Shown: positions 9,030-17,370 of the stretch, piece after piece | Layout of the letters: each line of letters begins with the position of its first letter | Position numbering within the stretch: the first letter of the stretch is position 1 | Assembly (NCBI RefSeq): GCF_014117325.1 | Contig: NZ_CP059732.1 | Span: 1,302,001-1,366,000, forward strand | Reading direction: 5' to 3' | DNA: 64,000 nt | Source of the DNA: Spirosoma foliorum | GTDB taxonomy: Bacteria; Bacteroidota; Bacteroidia; Cytophagales; Spirosomataceae | The notes under the pieces: model-generated | What the model saw: only the letters and a program-made list of their open reading frames with translations | What the model was told of the DNA's origin: nothing | The model's database searches: none | Program-made: the position numbers and the translations under genes

Positions 9030-9184
9030 ATATACTCGAATTTGCTCGTAACTCTATTCTTAGGTCATCAACTTAATGATTCAAGAGCAATATAGTGCAA
9101 AAAGTGGACATCATTGTTGTGGAAATAGGCTTATCGGGTCAACTATCTTTGTTACAACAAAATCAGCAAAACATCCTAACGAAT

Positions 9185-10180
9185 ATGGAAACGATGCAGC
9201 CCACAGGTACGCCTGCCGCAATGGCCCCTACCATGATTCCTGATAATGCGCATAAAGACATTCCAGGCAATCCATCGACAGCTACCAGTAGCAAAATCAG
9301 TTTAAATGACCGATCCAACGGAAACAAATTGCGTGTTTTGTCAGAAGAAGACTGGCAATTTTGGAAGCACAACGGCTACATCGTTATCAAGCAGGCTGTG
9401 CCCAAAGAACAGGCCGACCGGCTCGCCAATTTCCTGTGGGAGTTTGAAGAAAAAGACCCCAATGATCCAACCACCTGGTACGCACCACCTCGCGCCGAAA
9501 TGAAAATGAAAGAGTTGACCAATAGTGGTATGGTCGAACTCTACAATCACCAATATGAGTGGGATAATCGCCAATATCCGCGTGTGTACGATGCCTTCGT
9601 CGATATCTGGGGCACGGAGAAATTGTGGGTAACCATCGATCGGGCCAATCTGAATTTTCCGGTTCGACCAGGCCACGAATTCAAGGGGTTCATTCACTGG
9701 GACTATGATCCTGAAACGCGTCCGCAAAATGTACAGGGTGTATTGGCACTGGCCGATCAAACTGACGAAAACATGGGTGGCTTTCAGTGCATTCCTGAAC
9801 TCTATCGGACGTATGACACCTGGAAACTGACCCAGCCTGCCGACCGAAATCGGTTTCAGCCTGATACGACTGGCTTCGATTTCGTAAAGGTGAAAATGGA
9901 AGCAGGCGATCTGCTGATTTTCAATAGTACCGAGCCACACGGCATCCGTCCAAATCGATCAACCGATAAAGTCAGAATAGCCCAATACATTTCGATGATG
10001 CCTGCTGAAGAAGACAACGAAGCGTTGCGTCAGTGGCGTATCACCTCGTGGCGCGATCGCCAGGCCCCCGAAGGGTATGCCTTCCCCGGAGACCCCCGCA
10101 ATTGGGAAAAGGAGCGTTATCAAACCGCCGAGCTGTCGCCGTTGGGCAAAAAGCTGCTGGGTTTGGATAGTTGGGAGTAA
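9185..10180 (+). CDS. Phytanoyl-CoA dioxygenase (PhyH) family protein
   Basis: The protein is a 2-oxoglutarate/Fe(II)-dependent oxygenase of the PhyH family. Counting from the ATG at 9185, the iron ligands are His171 and Asp173 (IHWDYDP) and His252 (STEPHGIRPN). The Arg after the last His fits the 2-oxoglutarate salt bridge. I chose ATG 9185 over an in-frame GTG at 9095 because the extra 30 residues look unlike any domain. That gives 331 residues, with a low-complexity Pro/Thr-rich N-terminus. PhyH members hydroxylate lipids, amino acids or natural products; the substrate here is unknown. The divergent AraC gene may regulate it. Confidence 0.85.
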   Translation: METMQPTGTPAAMAPTMIPDNAHKDIPGNPSTATSSKISLNDRSNGNKLRVLSEEDWQFWKHNGYIVIKQAVPKEQADRLANFLWEFEEKDPNDPTTWYAPPRAEMKMKELTNSGMVELYNHQYEWDNRQYPRVYDAFVDIWGTEKLWVTIDRANLNFPVRPGHEFKGFIHWDYDPETRPQNVQGVLALADQTDENMGGFQCIPELYRTYDTWKLTQPADRNRFQPDTTGFDFVKVKMEAGDLLIFNSTEPHGIRPNRSTDKVRIAQYISMMPAEEDNEALRQWRITSWRDRQAPEGYAFPGDPRNWEKERYQTAELSPLGKKLLGLDSWE

Positions 10181-10252
10181 GATTTTTTTGCGGGTATTAT
10201 ACGTGTGGTAATTCGTGAATTAAATGGTGAGGTTACCAGGTCTATCTAGGGT

Positions 10253-10325
10253 GTATGACCCCTTCAGGGTCAGATGTTTATAGTTAAATCTGTGCTATAA
10301 ATATTTGACCCTGAAGGGGTCATAC
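10253..10325. terminator. Palindrome GTATGACCCCTTCAGGGTCA, putative terminator
   Basis: Left arm 10253-10274 and right arm 10306-10325 are complementary over about 20 bases. Each arm contains a smaller inverted repeat (gaccccttcagggtc). It lies about 75 bases after the dioxygenase stop and is the first unit of a 500-base run of hairpins. Confidence 0.65.
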
Positions 10326-10578
10326 GCATCCTCGGTCTGTGTTTGCATCTAGAGAATATACATATCTTTTCGGCATGTTCGAAACTCCGTAAGGAGTGGC
10401 CTGTTAATAGAAAACAAAGGATTGGACGTACCCCAAAGCACCGTAGGTGCGACCTGATTCTGTTCATATCGGTCGCACCTACGGTGCTTTGGGTTCCTAC
10501 TAAGCGAGAATACCTATTGACAGGTCGCCCTTACAGGGCTGAGTAGCCTGCGTCAGAAATGTGTGTATCCTCGGTCTG
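10326..10578. repeat. Composite hairpin element, copy A
   Basis: This stretch aligns base by base with 33631-33887. Shared blocks in order are a gtatcc…gtctgtg end, gaaactccgt…aggagt, cctgttaatagaa, a 23-base-arm hairpin with caccgtaggtgcgacc, ctattgacagg, cgcccttacagggct and gtcagaaatgt. The central hairpin (10431-10493) differs from copy B by paired changes that keep the stem. No start-to-stop frame is shared by the copies, so it is a non-coding dispersed element or RNA. Confidence 0.8.
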
Positions 10579-10645
10579 TGTCCGCACAGAACGCTTTAAT
10601 TGATGCTGATTTATGGGCGTTCCGTACGGACACAGACCGAGGATA
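10566..10645. repeat. Palindrome TATCCTCGGTCTGTGTCCG
   Basis: Arms 10566-10584 and 10627-10645 are perfect 19-base complements around a 42-base loop. The word atcctcggtctgtg also occurs at 10328, so the composite element is bracketed by copies of it. The remaining bases up to 10809 hold no further feature I can support. Confidence 0.75.
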
Positions 10646-10809
10646 GTGAACAGATAAACTGTGCCGGGTTTTAATCTGGTGAAAATGAAAATACCCTGAA
10701 GGGGCATACCAAATTATATCTTCTTAATCTGGACAGCTACGAAAAGTAGTTTAGGGAATCCGTAAAGCTTTGTAGGCTATCAACCATTGTTAGACCCTAC
10801 AGATCAACC

Positions 10810-11955
10810 ATGAAGAAGGCACAATATTGCTTTTTCCTTATTTTCTGCCTGTTAGCCCTGTCATTTACGCTTCAGGCGCAGCAGCGTCTACCTCCCATCA
10901 AATCCCCGGAAGTAGCAGACGGTGGACTAACCTTCCGGCTTCGAGCCCCTAATGCCAAAGAAGTTATCCTGGACATTGAAGGCATTTCGAAGGAGACGAT
11001 GGTGAAAGACGATCAGGGCGTTTGGAGCTTTACCAAAAAGCTTGATCCTGATGTCTATGATTATGCTTTTGTTGTCGACGGGCTTCGCATTCCCGATCCG
11101 GCCAATCCGGTTGCCAAACCGTGTTATCAATGCAACGGGCAGAGTCTGGCGCATATGCCAGGGCCTGCTTCACTGAGCTGGGAGATTAAAGATGTTCCGC
11201 GTGGAGCAGTCAATCATCAGGTATATCGGTCGGCGGTTATGGGCGAAGATCGGGATTACTACGTGTACCTACCACCGAATTACGATCCGAAACGCAAAGA
11301 GCCTTATCCGGTATTTTTCCTGTTGCATGGCGCTACTGGCACAGCTTTGTCGTGGATTGTGAATGCGCAGGCCAATATCATTCTGGATAACCTGATTGCG
11401 GAAGGCAAGGCCAAGCCCATGATTATGGTAAATACCCTGGGTTATGGAGGCAATGATAAATACGCTACAGAGGTGATTCAGGAAATCATCCCGCAGGTTG
11501 AGAAAACCTACAACGCAGCTAAAGATAGGACCCAGCGGGCTATTGTGGGCTTGTCGATGGGGGGCGGAACGGCTTACTATACTGGTCTTAATCACCTCGA
11601 TCACTTTGCCTATGTAGGCGGCATGAGCAGTGCTGTAGGCATGGGTGGCCCTCGTCCGCCAGCATCGACGACGTCCAGTCCAGCCACAACGGCGTCTTCC
11701 ACCGAGCAAGCAACGGCTATGATGGATGTTTTTGCCAAGACATACCCTAAGCTGGACGAAAAGGCGAATTCTCAGCTTAAGCTGTTATGGGTTGCTTGTG
11801 GGGTCGATGATTTTCTGTATCAGAATAATAAATACTTCCGGGAATATCTGAGCTCGAAAAATGTAAAGTTTACCTATCACGAAACACCCGGTGGCCACAC
11901 CTTTATGGTATGGCGTAGAAATCTGACCGATCTCGCTCCGCTGCTGTTTCGATAA
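10810..11955 (+). CDS. Secreted esterase with N-terminal E-set (CBM48-like) domain
   Basis: The 381-residue protein has a signal peptide (…LALSFTLQAQQ), then an E-set domain at about residues 30-110 like those in feruloyl and acetyl-xylan esterases. A PF00756 esterase domain follows. The nucleophile is Ser249 in GLSMGGG, and GGHTFMVWRRNL near the end supplies the catalytic His. A Pro/Ser/Thr-rich insertion (PPASTTSSPATTASS) interrupts the domain after residue 275 and is probably a surface loop. Enzymes of this design remove feruloyl or acetyl groups from xylan. Only a regulator follows, so its link to glycan use rests on family alone. Confidence 0.88.
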   Translation: MKKAQYCFFLIFCLLALSFTLQAQQRLPPIKSPEVADGGLTFRLRAPNAKEVILDIEGISKETMVKDDQGVWSFTKKLDPDVYDYAFVVDGLRIPDPANPVAKPCYQCNGQSLAHMPGPASLSWEIKDVPRGAVNHQVYRSAVMGEDRDYYVYLPPNYDPKRKEPYPVFFLLHGATGTALSWIVNAQANIILDNLIAEGKAKPMIMVNTLGYGGNDKYATEVIQEIIPQVEKTYNAAKDRTQRAIVGLSMGGGTAYYTGLNHLDHFAYVGGMSSAVGMGGPRPPASTTSSPATTASSTEQATAMMDVFAKTYPKLDEKANSQLKLLWVACGVDDFLYQNNKYFREYLSSKNVKFTYHETPGGHTFMVWRRNLTDLAPLLFR

Positions 11956-11969
11956 AAAAAGCTTTCGGT

Positions 11970-12006
11970 TAAGCCGTGCCACGGTTCAAAACCATGGCAC
12001 GGCTTA
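11970..12006. terminator. Hairpin TAAGCCGTGCCACGGTT, terminator
   Basis: Arms 11970-11986 and 11990-12006 pair with one mismatch around a three-base loop. It lies 15 bases after the esterase stop. The same stem sequence (gccgtgccacggtt) recurs at 52731-52814. Confidence 0.75.
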
Positions 12007-12031
12007 TGTAATACCTAAATAGGCTCCTATT

Positions 12032-12937
12032 ATGCTTTCGTCCCGCCACCTGATTTTTATGGAAGTGGCTCGTTTACTAAGCTTCACCAAAGCCAGCCAA
12101 ACGTTATTTCTGAGCCAGTCAGCGATTAGTAAGCAGATTAAATCGCTGGAATATTTTTACAAAACGGGCTTGTTTGAGCGGCATGGTACAACGATCAGTT
12201 TAACCCAGGCCGGGCAGGCCCTATACACCAAGTTGCTCGAAGCGGGACAGTTACAAAACGAACTGTATCAGGAATTACAGCAACTTAACGAAGACTTTTT
12301 TCCGCCAACCAAATTGGCCATTGGTGCCAGTACAACTATTAGTTTGTACGTTCTACCACCTGTTCTTTCTGCCTATCTGCATCGCTACGATACCATTCAG
12401 GTGAGCGTATTGAACCGTAACTCGAACAATATTCAAAATGCCTTGCTGGCCCACGACATTGACGTCGGAATTGTTGAAGGGCTAACGCAACTAAATACGC
12501 TGGTATATACCCCCTTCATGACGGATGATGTCCTGGCGGTCTGCTCGGCGAGGAGTCCCTTACGCGATCGGGTGCTAACCGTAGCCGATTTGCCCACGAT
12601 TCCCTTGGCGGTTCGGGAAATCGGTTCAGGAACACTGGCAGTAGTTGAAGATGAACTCAGCAAGAAAGGGATAGGTATTTCCTCGTTACGGATTCTGATT
12701 CGGCTGGGAGGTACCGAAGCGCTGAAAAACTTTGTACTGGCCGATACTTGTCTAGCCTTTCTGCCGAAGCGGGCTATTTTGAAAGAGCTGACTGCAGGTG
12801 AGTTAGTAGAAGTGCCTATTCGCGGTTTGACCCTTCAACGCACCTTCTATTTTATCCAGCGAAAGGGAACCGAAAACAATCGACTCGTCTCTACATTTAT
12901 TCAGTTTACGAAACGGCATTATTCCATTACGGAATAA
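12032..12937 (+). CDS. LysR family transcriptional regulator
   Basis: The 301-residue protein has the LysR N-terminal winged helix: FMEVARLLSFTKASQTLFLS followed by QSAISKQIKSLE. A LysR substrate-binding domain fills residues of about 90-295. Its stop codon is three bases before an ATG in the frame of the threonine synthase gene, so the two are probably co-transcribed. LysR genes next to biosynthetic enzymes usually sense a pathway intermediate; the ligand here is unknown. Confidence 0.92.
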   Translation: MLSSRHLIFMEVARLLSFTKASQTLFLSQSAISKQIKSLEYFYKTGLFERHGTTISLTQAGQALYTKLLEAGQLQNELYQELQQLNEDFFPPTKLAIGASTTISLYVLPPVLSAYLHRYDTIQVSVLNRNSNNIQNALLAHDIDVGIVEGLTQLNTLVYTPFMTDDVLAVCSARSPLRDRVLTVADLPTIPLAVREIGSGTLAVVEDELSKKGIGISSLRILIRLGGTEALKNFVLADTCLAFLPKRAILKELTAGELVEVPIRGLTLQRTFYFIQRKGTENNRLVSTFIQFTKRHYSITE

Positions 12938-13000
12938 CTCATGCCAAAACGGTATTTGCTTCATGCGTTGGTAACCGGGACATTTCGGGAAAATACAACC

Positions 13001-14200
13001 ATGAACATTGCCATCACTTCATCACGCTTAGGAGATCTTCACTGTTCGCAATGCGGCTCCATTCACGACGCCCTAGTTCGGCAAACAATATCCACCTGTT
13101 GTCATGCACCCCTGTTATGCCAATACGTTATTGGGCCTGGTAGTGTCCAGAAATCCGATTTGTTACTACGACCTAAATCGCTGTGGCGATATGAAGAGCT
13201 TCTGCCCGTTATTCTGCCTGAAAATCAGGTTAGCTTAGGCGAAGGATTCACGCCTATTCTGGCACTCAATCGTCTGGCTAGTCGATACGATCTACGTCAT
13301 CTTTCCCTGAAAGACGAGGGACTAAATCCGACAGGTTCATTCAAAGCCAGAGGGTTAAGTCTGGCGGTGTCGAAAGCCAAAGAAAACGGAGAAAAGGCGT
13401 GTATTATTCCCACGGCTGGTAACGCGGGCGTCGCAATGGCGGCTTACTGCGCCCGAGCAGGTTTGGAGGCCGTTGTTGTAATGCCGCGTCATACGCCCGA
13501 TGCGTTTAAGGAAGAATGCATTGGCTACAATGCCACCCTTGTCGAAGTAGACGGGTTGATCAATAACTGTGCAGCCAAAGTGCAGGAGATCAATCAGAAC
13601 GGTGCTTATTTCGATGTGTCTACGCTGAAAGAGCCTTATCGCTTAGAGGGCAAAAAGACGATGGGTTTTGAGATTGCCGAGCAATTGAACTGGCAACTGC
13701 CCGATGTGATCATGTACCCAACCGGTGGCGGAACCGGTCTGATTGGTATCTGGAAGGCTTTCCACGAACTAAAAATGCTTGGATGGCTTTCTAAAAACCA
13801 AAAATTACCGCGTATGGTAGCTGTACAGGCCGAGAACTGTTCGCCCGTTGTCGATACCTATTGGGGGAAACAGGCCAACAGCAGGCAGTATGTTGGCAAA
13901 CCTACACTGGCCAATGGCTTGGCCGTTCCACGCCCTATTGGCGAACCGCTTATGTTGAATGTGTTGCGTGAATCAGGCGGCACAGCTATTGCCGTTTCGG
14001 AAGATGACATGCTGGAAGGCGTCAGTGAACTCTGCCGCCACGAAGGTATTTTTGTCGCGCCAGAAGGCGGAGCCATCTGGGCCGCCACCAAGAAACTACT
14101 GCATCAGGGCTGGCTTCAACCAGAGGAACATATTCTGTTGCTGAATACAGGTTCAGGCCAAAAGTATCTGGATAATATAAAAGGAAAGTGGGTTCGTTGA
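13001..14200 (+). CDS. thrC: Threonine synthase-like PLP enzyme
   Basis: The protein is a fold-type II PLP enzyme of the threonine synthase family, which converts O-phosphohomoserine to threonine. A short Cys-rich ribbon (CSQCGS…STCCHAP) precedes the catalytic domain, as in many thrC products. The PLP Lys is Lys115 in NPTGSFKARG; the phosphate loop is TGGGTGLIG. I chose ATG 13001 because the ribbon begins soon after it; an in-frame ATG at 12941 adds 20 residues. No other threonine genes are near. Being paired with a LysR gene, it could be a specialised paralogue acting on a related phospho-amino acid. Confidence 0.85.
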   Translation: MNIAITSSRLGDLHCSQCGSIHDALVRQTISTCCHAPLLCQYVIGPGSVQKSDLLLRPKSLWRYEELLPVILPENQVSLGEGFTPILALNRLASRYDLRHLSLKDEGLNPTGSFKARGLSLAVSKAKENGEKACIIPTAGNAGVAMAAYCARAGLEAVVVMPRHTPDAFKEECIGYNATLVEVDGLINNCAAKVQEINQNGAYFDVSTLKEPYRLEGKKTMGFEIAEQLNWQLPDVIMYPTGGGTGLIGIWKAFHELKMLGWLSKNQKLPRMVAVQAENCSPVVDTYWGKQANSRQYVGKPTLANGLAVPRPIGEPLMLNVLRESGGTAIAVSEDDMLEGVSELCRHEGIFVAPEGGAIWAATKKLLHQGWLQPEEHILLLNTGSGQKYLDNIKGKWVR

Positions 14201-14210
14201 TGAATTGTGA

Positions 14211-14289
14211 GTGGTGTCGGGTTCTCAACCCGGCACTCCAAGGTTTTGAGAAACCTCCCCTATGTCAGATGAAAGCATCTGACATCACA
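14211..14289. repeat. GTGGTGTC-ended composite palindrome, copy 1
   Basis: Begins gtggtgtcgggttctcaacc and ends gacatcac. Inside is the shared hairpin aggttttgagaaacct. It is the shortest of five copies; the others are at 22530, 23282, 25155 and 29662. It lies 11 bases after the threonine synthase stop. Confidence 0.75.
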
Positions 14290-14381
14290 TGGGCGTAGTC
14301 TGTATTTGGATCTTTAGATTAAGGTGAATAATAGATAAAACCTAAAGTTACCTGCTGATTGTTACCTATTTAGAAAGTTAT

Positions 14382-14465
14382 TTTTTTGTCATCCAGACGC
14401 CAGGAGGGATCTTCGGTAACTGGTTATTTACCGAAGATCCCTCCTGGCGTCTGGATGACAAAAAA
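14382..14465. terminator. GTCATnCnGACG-family palindrome, copy 2
   Basis: Arms 14383-14419 and 14428-14464 are perfect 37-base complements around an 8-base loop, with a T run at one end and an A run at the other. It lies between convergent genes (threonine synthase and DUF2442) and fits a bidirectional intrinsic terminator. Confidence 0.88.
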
Positions 14466-14508
14466 GCTAGTATAATCTATTCGTAAATCCTCTATAATTC
14501 ACGTTAAA

Positions 14509-14769
14509 TTAACCTTTATAACGATAATCGTCAGGGAAACCGAAGAAATCCTGTATATGATACACTTCGGAGCAATCATGCCAGATGATTGTATTCCCAT
14601 TCCCAATTGTATACTTGTTACGTCGTGCTAATGGCACCTTTTGTAGAGAAGGAAAGCGTGATACGGGTAACATGATAGACCGCCCATCCTCAAGCGAAAC
14701 TTCAAATTTGCCCCGTTTAGGGAACGTTACTTTTTTTATAACGGGTGTAGTACCGCCGTAGCCTTCCAT
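14509..14769 (-). CDS. DUF2442 domain protein
   Basis: The 86-residue protein fits DUF2442: an N-terminal KVTFPKRGKFEVSLEDGRSI beta strand pair, then LPVSRFPSLQKVPLARR. The end IIWHDCSEVYHIQDFFGFP matches the usual short DUF2442 C-terminus. The gene starts one base after the stop of the DUF4160 gene upstream, so the two are translationally linked. DUF4160 and DUF2442 genes are repeatedly paired in bacteria and have been suspected to form toxin-antitoxin-like modules; this is not shown for this pair. Confidence 0.8.
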   Translation of the reverse strand: MEGYGGTTPVIKKVTFPKRGKFEVSLEDGRSIMLPVSRFPSLQKVPLARRNKYTIGNGNTIIWHDCSEVYHIQDFFGFPDDYRYKG

Positions 14770-14770
14770 G

Positions 14771-15058
14771 TTATTTTATCTTTAATGTTATTGCCTTTAT
14801 TTTTTCGCCAGCCCTAACACGGTGAAATAAGTCTAATAGAGCCGACTGATTTTCAGTAGCGAGCTTGTTGACTAAGGCTAACTCCTTTTCTGTAAAATCG
14901 CCAATTTCCGCGAACGTTAGCGAATCTAACCATATTTTAGCAAACCGTGTATTTCGGCTTTTAGTTTTTGATACGTGCAGGTGTGGAGGTTCACCTCCTA
15001 CAGCGTCGAACATGTAAGCGAAGAACGTTAAAAACTGATAAACAGCGATTTTAGGCAT
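14771..15058 (-). CDS. DUF4160 domain protein
   Basis: The 95-residue protein shows the DUF4160 signature GGEPPHLHV, with two His residues, after a short N-terminal strand. This is followed by a helical segment rich in Glu and Lys. The family is small and of unknown function; the PPH-x-HV motif may bind metal. It is the first gene of a two-gene unit with DUF2442. The unit sits alone between two palindromes and the sigma-factor locus, an accessory-like position. Molecular role is unknown. Confidence 0.8.
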   Translation of the reverse strand: MPKIAVYQFLTFFAYMFDAVGGEPPHLHVSKTKSRNTRFAKIWLDSLTFAEIGDFTEKELALVNKLATENQSALLDLFHRVRAGEKIKAITLKIK

Positions 15059-15300
15059 ACTATACTCAGGTTTGACCTAGTGCTAGTATGACGAATGAGG
15101 CTCTATAAAGTCAATAGCTAAGTGTATTTATTGGTATATTTTGTCTATTAATGATAGCTGTTTATCGTTATAGGGAAGTTGACTACGTTTATCATCTGAT
15201 TCTAGCCTCAACTCTTTCATACAAACTAATTGTATTTTGCGTATCTATAATTAAGTTTATCCAATTATAGCTTTATGCCGTAAAGGGAACTTAATTAACA

Positions 15301-15918
15301 GTGGCCAGTCTACAATCTTCCTGGAGCAATTCCACCGACCAGCAACTTTGGCGAAGCCTTCGCGAAGGGGATGAGTCGGCATTTACGGCCATTTTCGAAC
15401 GGTACCACCGAACGTTGTATAACTACGGTAGCAAACTTGTTACTGATTCGACCTTGGTTGAAGATGCTGTTCAGGAAGTCTTTATCGATGTTTGGCGAAT
15501 GAGGGCCACATTGTCCGAAGAAATTGGCTCCATTAAATTTTACCTATATCGTTCCCTTCGTCGCCGGATTCACCGAATGCAGGGCAAATACCAGACTGGC
15601 GAAACAATAGACGGGCTAGTTGATGATGACACAACGCCAACGTCAGGCCCAGAGGAGACGACGCAGATTGAGCAGGAGTCCCGAGACTTGTTGAGCCGGC
15701 GCATTCAGGAGTTGCTCACTCACTTGCCTAAACGCCAGGTTGAAGCCCTTACCTTATATTACTACGACGAATTCAGCATAAGTGAGATCGCCCAACTGAT
15801 GGATGTCAACGAGAAATCAGTTCGTAATTTCATTCACAGGGCCATCACATCGCTTCGTCAGAATCGCAACTGGCTTATCGGCTCATTGCTGATTTTCTGG
15901 CTGTTATGTAGTCTGTAG
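15301..15918 (+). CDS. ECF RNA polymerase sigma factor (FecI-like)
   Basis: The 205-residue protein has sigma-70 region 2 (AIFERYHRTLYNYG… VEDAVQEVFIDVW) and region 4 (LPKRQVEALTLYYYDEFS, then ISEIAQLMDVNEKSVRNFI). It ends in a hydrophobic tail (WLIGSLLIFWLLCSL) that could touch the membrane. The start is GTG at 15301. The order sigma, FecR, STN-containing SusC, SusD is the classical Bacteroidota trans-envelope signalling arrangement: substrate binding to the SusC frees the sigma factor from FecR, and the sigma factor then drives the susC operon. Confidence 0.93.
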   Translation: MASLQSSWSNSTDQQLWRSLREGDESAFTAIFERYHRTLYNYGSKLVTDSTLVEDAVQEVFIDVWRMRATLSEEIGSIKFYLYRSLRRRIHRMQGKYQTGETIDGLVDDDTTPTSGPEETTQIEQESRDLLSRRIQELLTHLPKRQVEALTLYYYDEFSISEIAQLMDVNEKSVRNFIHRAITSLRQNRNWLIGSLLIFWLLCSL

Positions 15919-16032
15919 AAATTTTCGAAAAAATTTTCCCTAAAAAAAGAGGTCAAACAACCGCTAGCTGCTTCTTTCTTAGTAAAGGGAATAATTCTAT
16001 TACTTCTTGCGTAGGTACTCTTTTGTCCAGCT

Positions 16033-17163
16033 ATGAAACAAGCCCTCTACGAACTAACAGACTTCCTGGAAGACCCCGATTTTATCCGCTGGGTTAAGCA
16101 TCCTGATACAACTCAGGATGCCTATTGGCAGCAGTTTCTGGATGCTCATCCTGAGAAGAAGCTGGTAGTGGAGATGGCGCGTCAGTACGTTCTGATATTT
16201 GCTGAGCAAACGGGGCAGCATCAACCAACGGCCGCCCAAAGCGAGCTGATGCGCCAGTACATTCAGAAGCATGTTCAGGCCGAAAAGGGCGAAGTAATCG
16301 CCACTCCGTTTACGCGCACAGTTGGAACAAATTGGAACTGGTTACGCATGGCTGCGTCCATAGCGCTGGTCATAAGTATTGGGTTGGGAGCATATTGGTA
16401 TAGCCAAACACAGGGCGTCCCGCCTGAAAGTTATCAGCAGTTTAAAAAGGCAAATTCGGTTGGAACGACCTTGAAAGAAACCCGGAACGATACCGACAAA
16501 CCGTTGACCGTTTTACTGAGCGATGGGAGTTCGGTGGTACTTCAACCCGACAGCCGATTGAGCTACCCCGACAAGTTTCAGCAACGGGAAGTCTATTTAA
16601 CAGGAAAAGCTTTTTTTGAAATTGTTAAAGATCCTACGCACCCATTTCTGGTATATACGCGCGGCATTGCGACTAAAGTATTGGGAACCAGCTTCATGGT
16701 TGATGCGCCCGCAACTGGCCAGCCCATAAAAGTAGCTGTAAAAACGGGTCGAGTGGCGGTATATGCTTTGGAGGAATCGGCATCGGTTCGGCAAAAAGCC
16801 AGTAACCCCGAGTTGGAGGGACTTGTGTTGACACCGAATCAGGGCGCTGAATACTCGGTTGAAAGCAAGCGCCTGGTTCGGATGCCGGGTAGCGTATTTA
16901 CACAACCCGAAACCCAGGTGGTTGCGAAACAGTCGTTTGATTTTGATGAAACGCCTGTTTCAGAGGTATTTAGTATGCTCGAAAAAGCATACGGAGTTCA
17001 CATTGTTTACGACGAAACAATGCTGGGTAAATGCTCTTTATCGGCATCGCTGGTGGGGCAGCCTTTTCATGATAAACTGGCTATTGTTTGCAAAGCACTT
17101 GAAGCTCAATATGCTATTCAGGGCAATCAGGTGACGATTACCGGTGGCCAACGTTGCCAATAA
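16033..17163 (+). CDS. FecR family anti-sigma factor with DUF4974
   Basis: The 376-residue protein has a cytoplasmic N-terminal part, one membrane segment (SIALVISIGLGAYWY, about residue 113), a periplasmic FecR domain (VLLSDGSSVVLQPDSRLSYP … REVYLTGKAFFEI) and a C-terminal DUF4974 domain with the STN-like fold (VSEVFSMLEKAYGVHIVYD). It should hold the adjacent sigma factor inactive and receive the signal from the STN domain of the downstream SusC. It starts 114 bases after the sigma-factor stop. All expected domains are present. Confidence 0.93.
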   Translation: MKQALYELTDFLEDPDFIRWVKHPDTTQDAYWQQFLDAHPEKKLVVEMARQYVLIFAEQTGQHQPTAAQSELMRQYIQKHVQAEKGEVIATPFTRTVGTNWNWLRMAASIALVISIGLGAYWYSQTQGVPPESYQQFKKANSVGTTLKETRNDTDKPLTVLLSDGSSVVLQPDSRLSYPDKFQQREVYLTGKAFFEIVKDPTHPFLVYTRGIATKVLGTSFMVDAPATGQPIKVAVKTGRVAVYALEESASVRQKASNPELEGLVLTPNQGAEYSVESKRLVRMPGSVFTQPETQVVAKQSFDFDETPVSEVFSMLEKAYGVHIVYDETMLGKCSLSASLVGQPFHDKLAIVCKALEAQYAIQGNQVTITGGQRCQ

Positions 17164-17370
17164 TGACTATTCCTAACGCTTAACTCTTGCTAACCTATGC
17201 TTAAGATTACTCCCCTCCAGTAAAAAAGATCAGCCATGTTGACGCATAGCTGACCTCCGAATTGTCCCCCTTATTTTCTGACCTGACAAGCCGTGCCATT
17301 CACTGACAATGAATGGGTTGGGGGGATTTTGTTGAATTTTTTTGCTCACCCAACAAAACATGACAAATGT

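Noticed and set aside
10270..10546. Two overlapping frames of 65-67 codons in the composite repeat
   Set aside because: They lie inside hairpin repeats and are not kept in the second copy of the element.
11269..11709. 146-codon minus-strand frame opposite the esterase
   Set aside because: Fully antisense to a gene with clear domains; a shadow frame.
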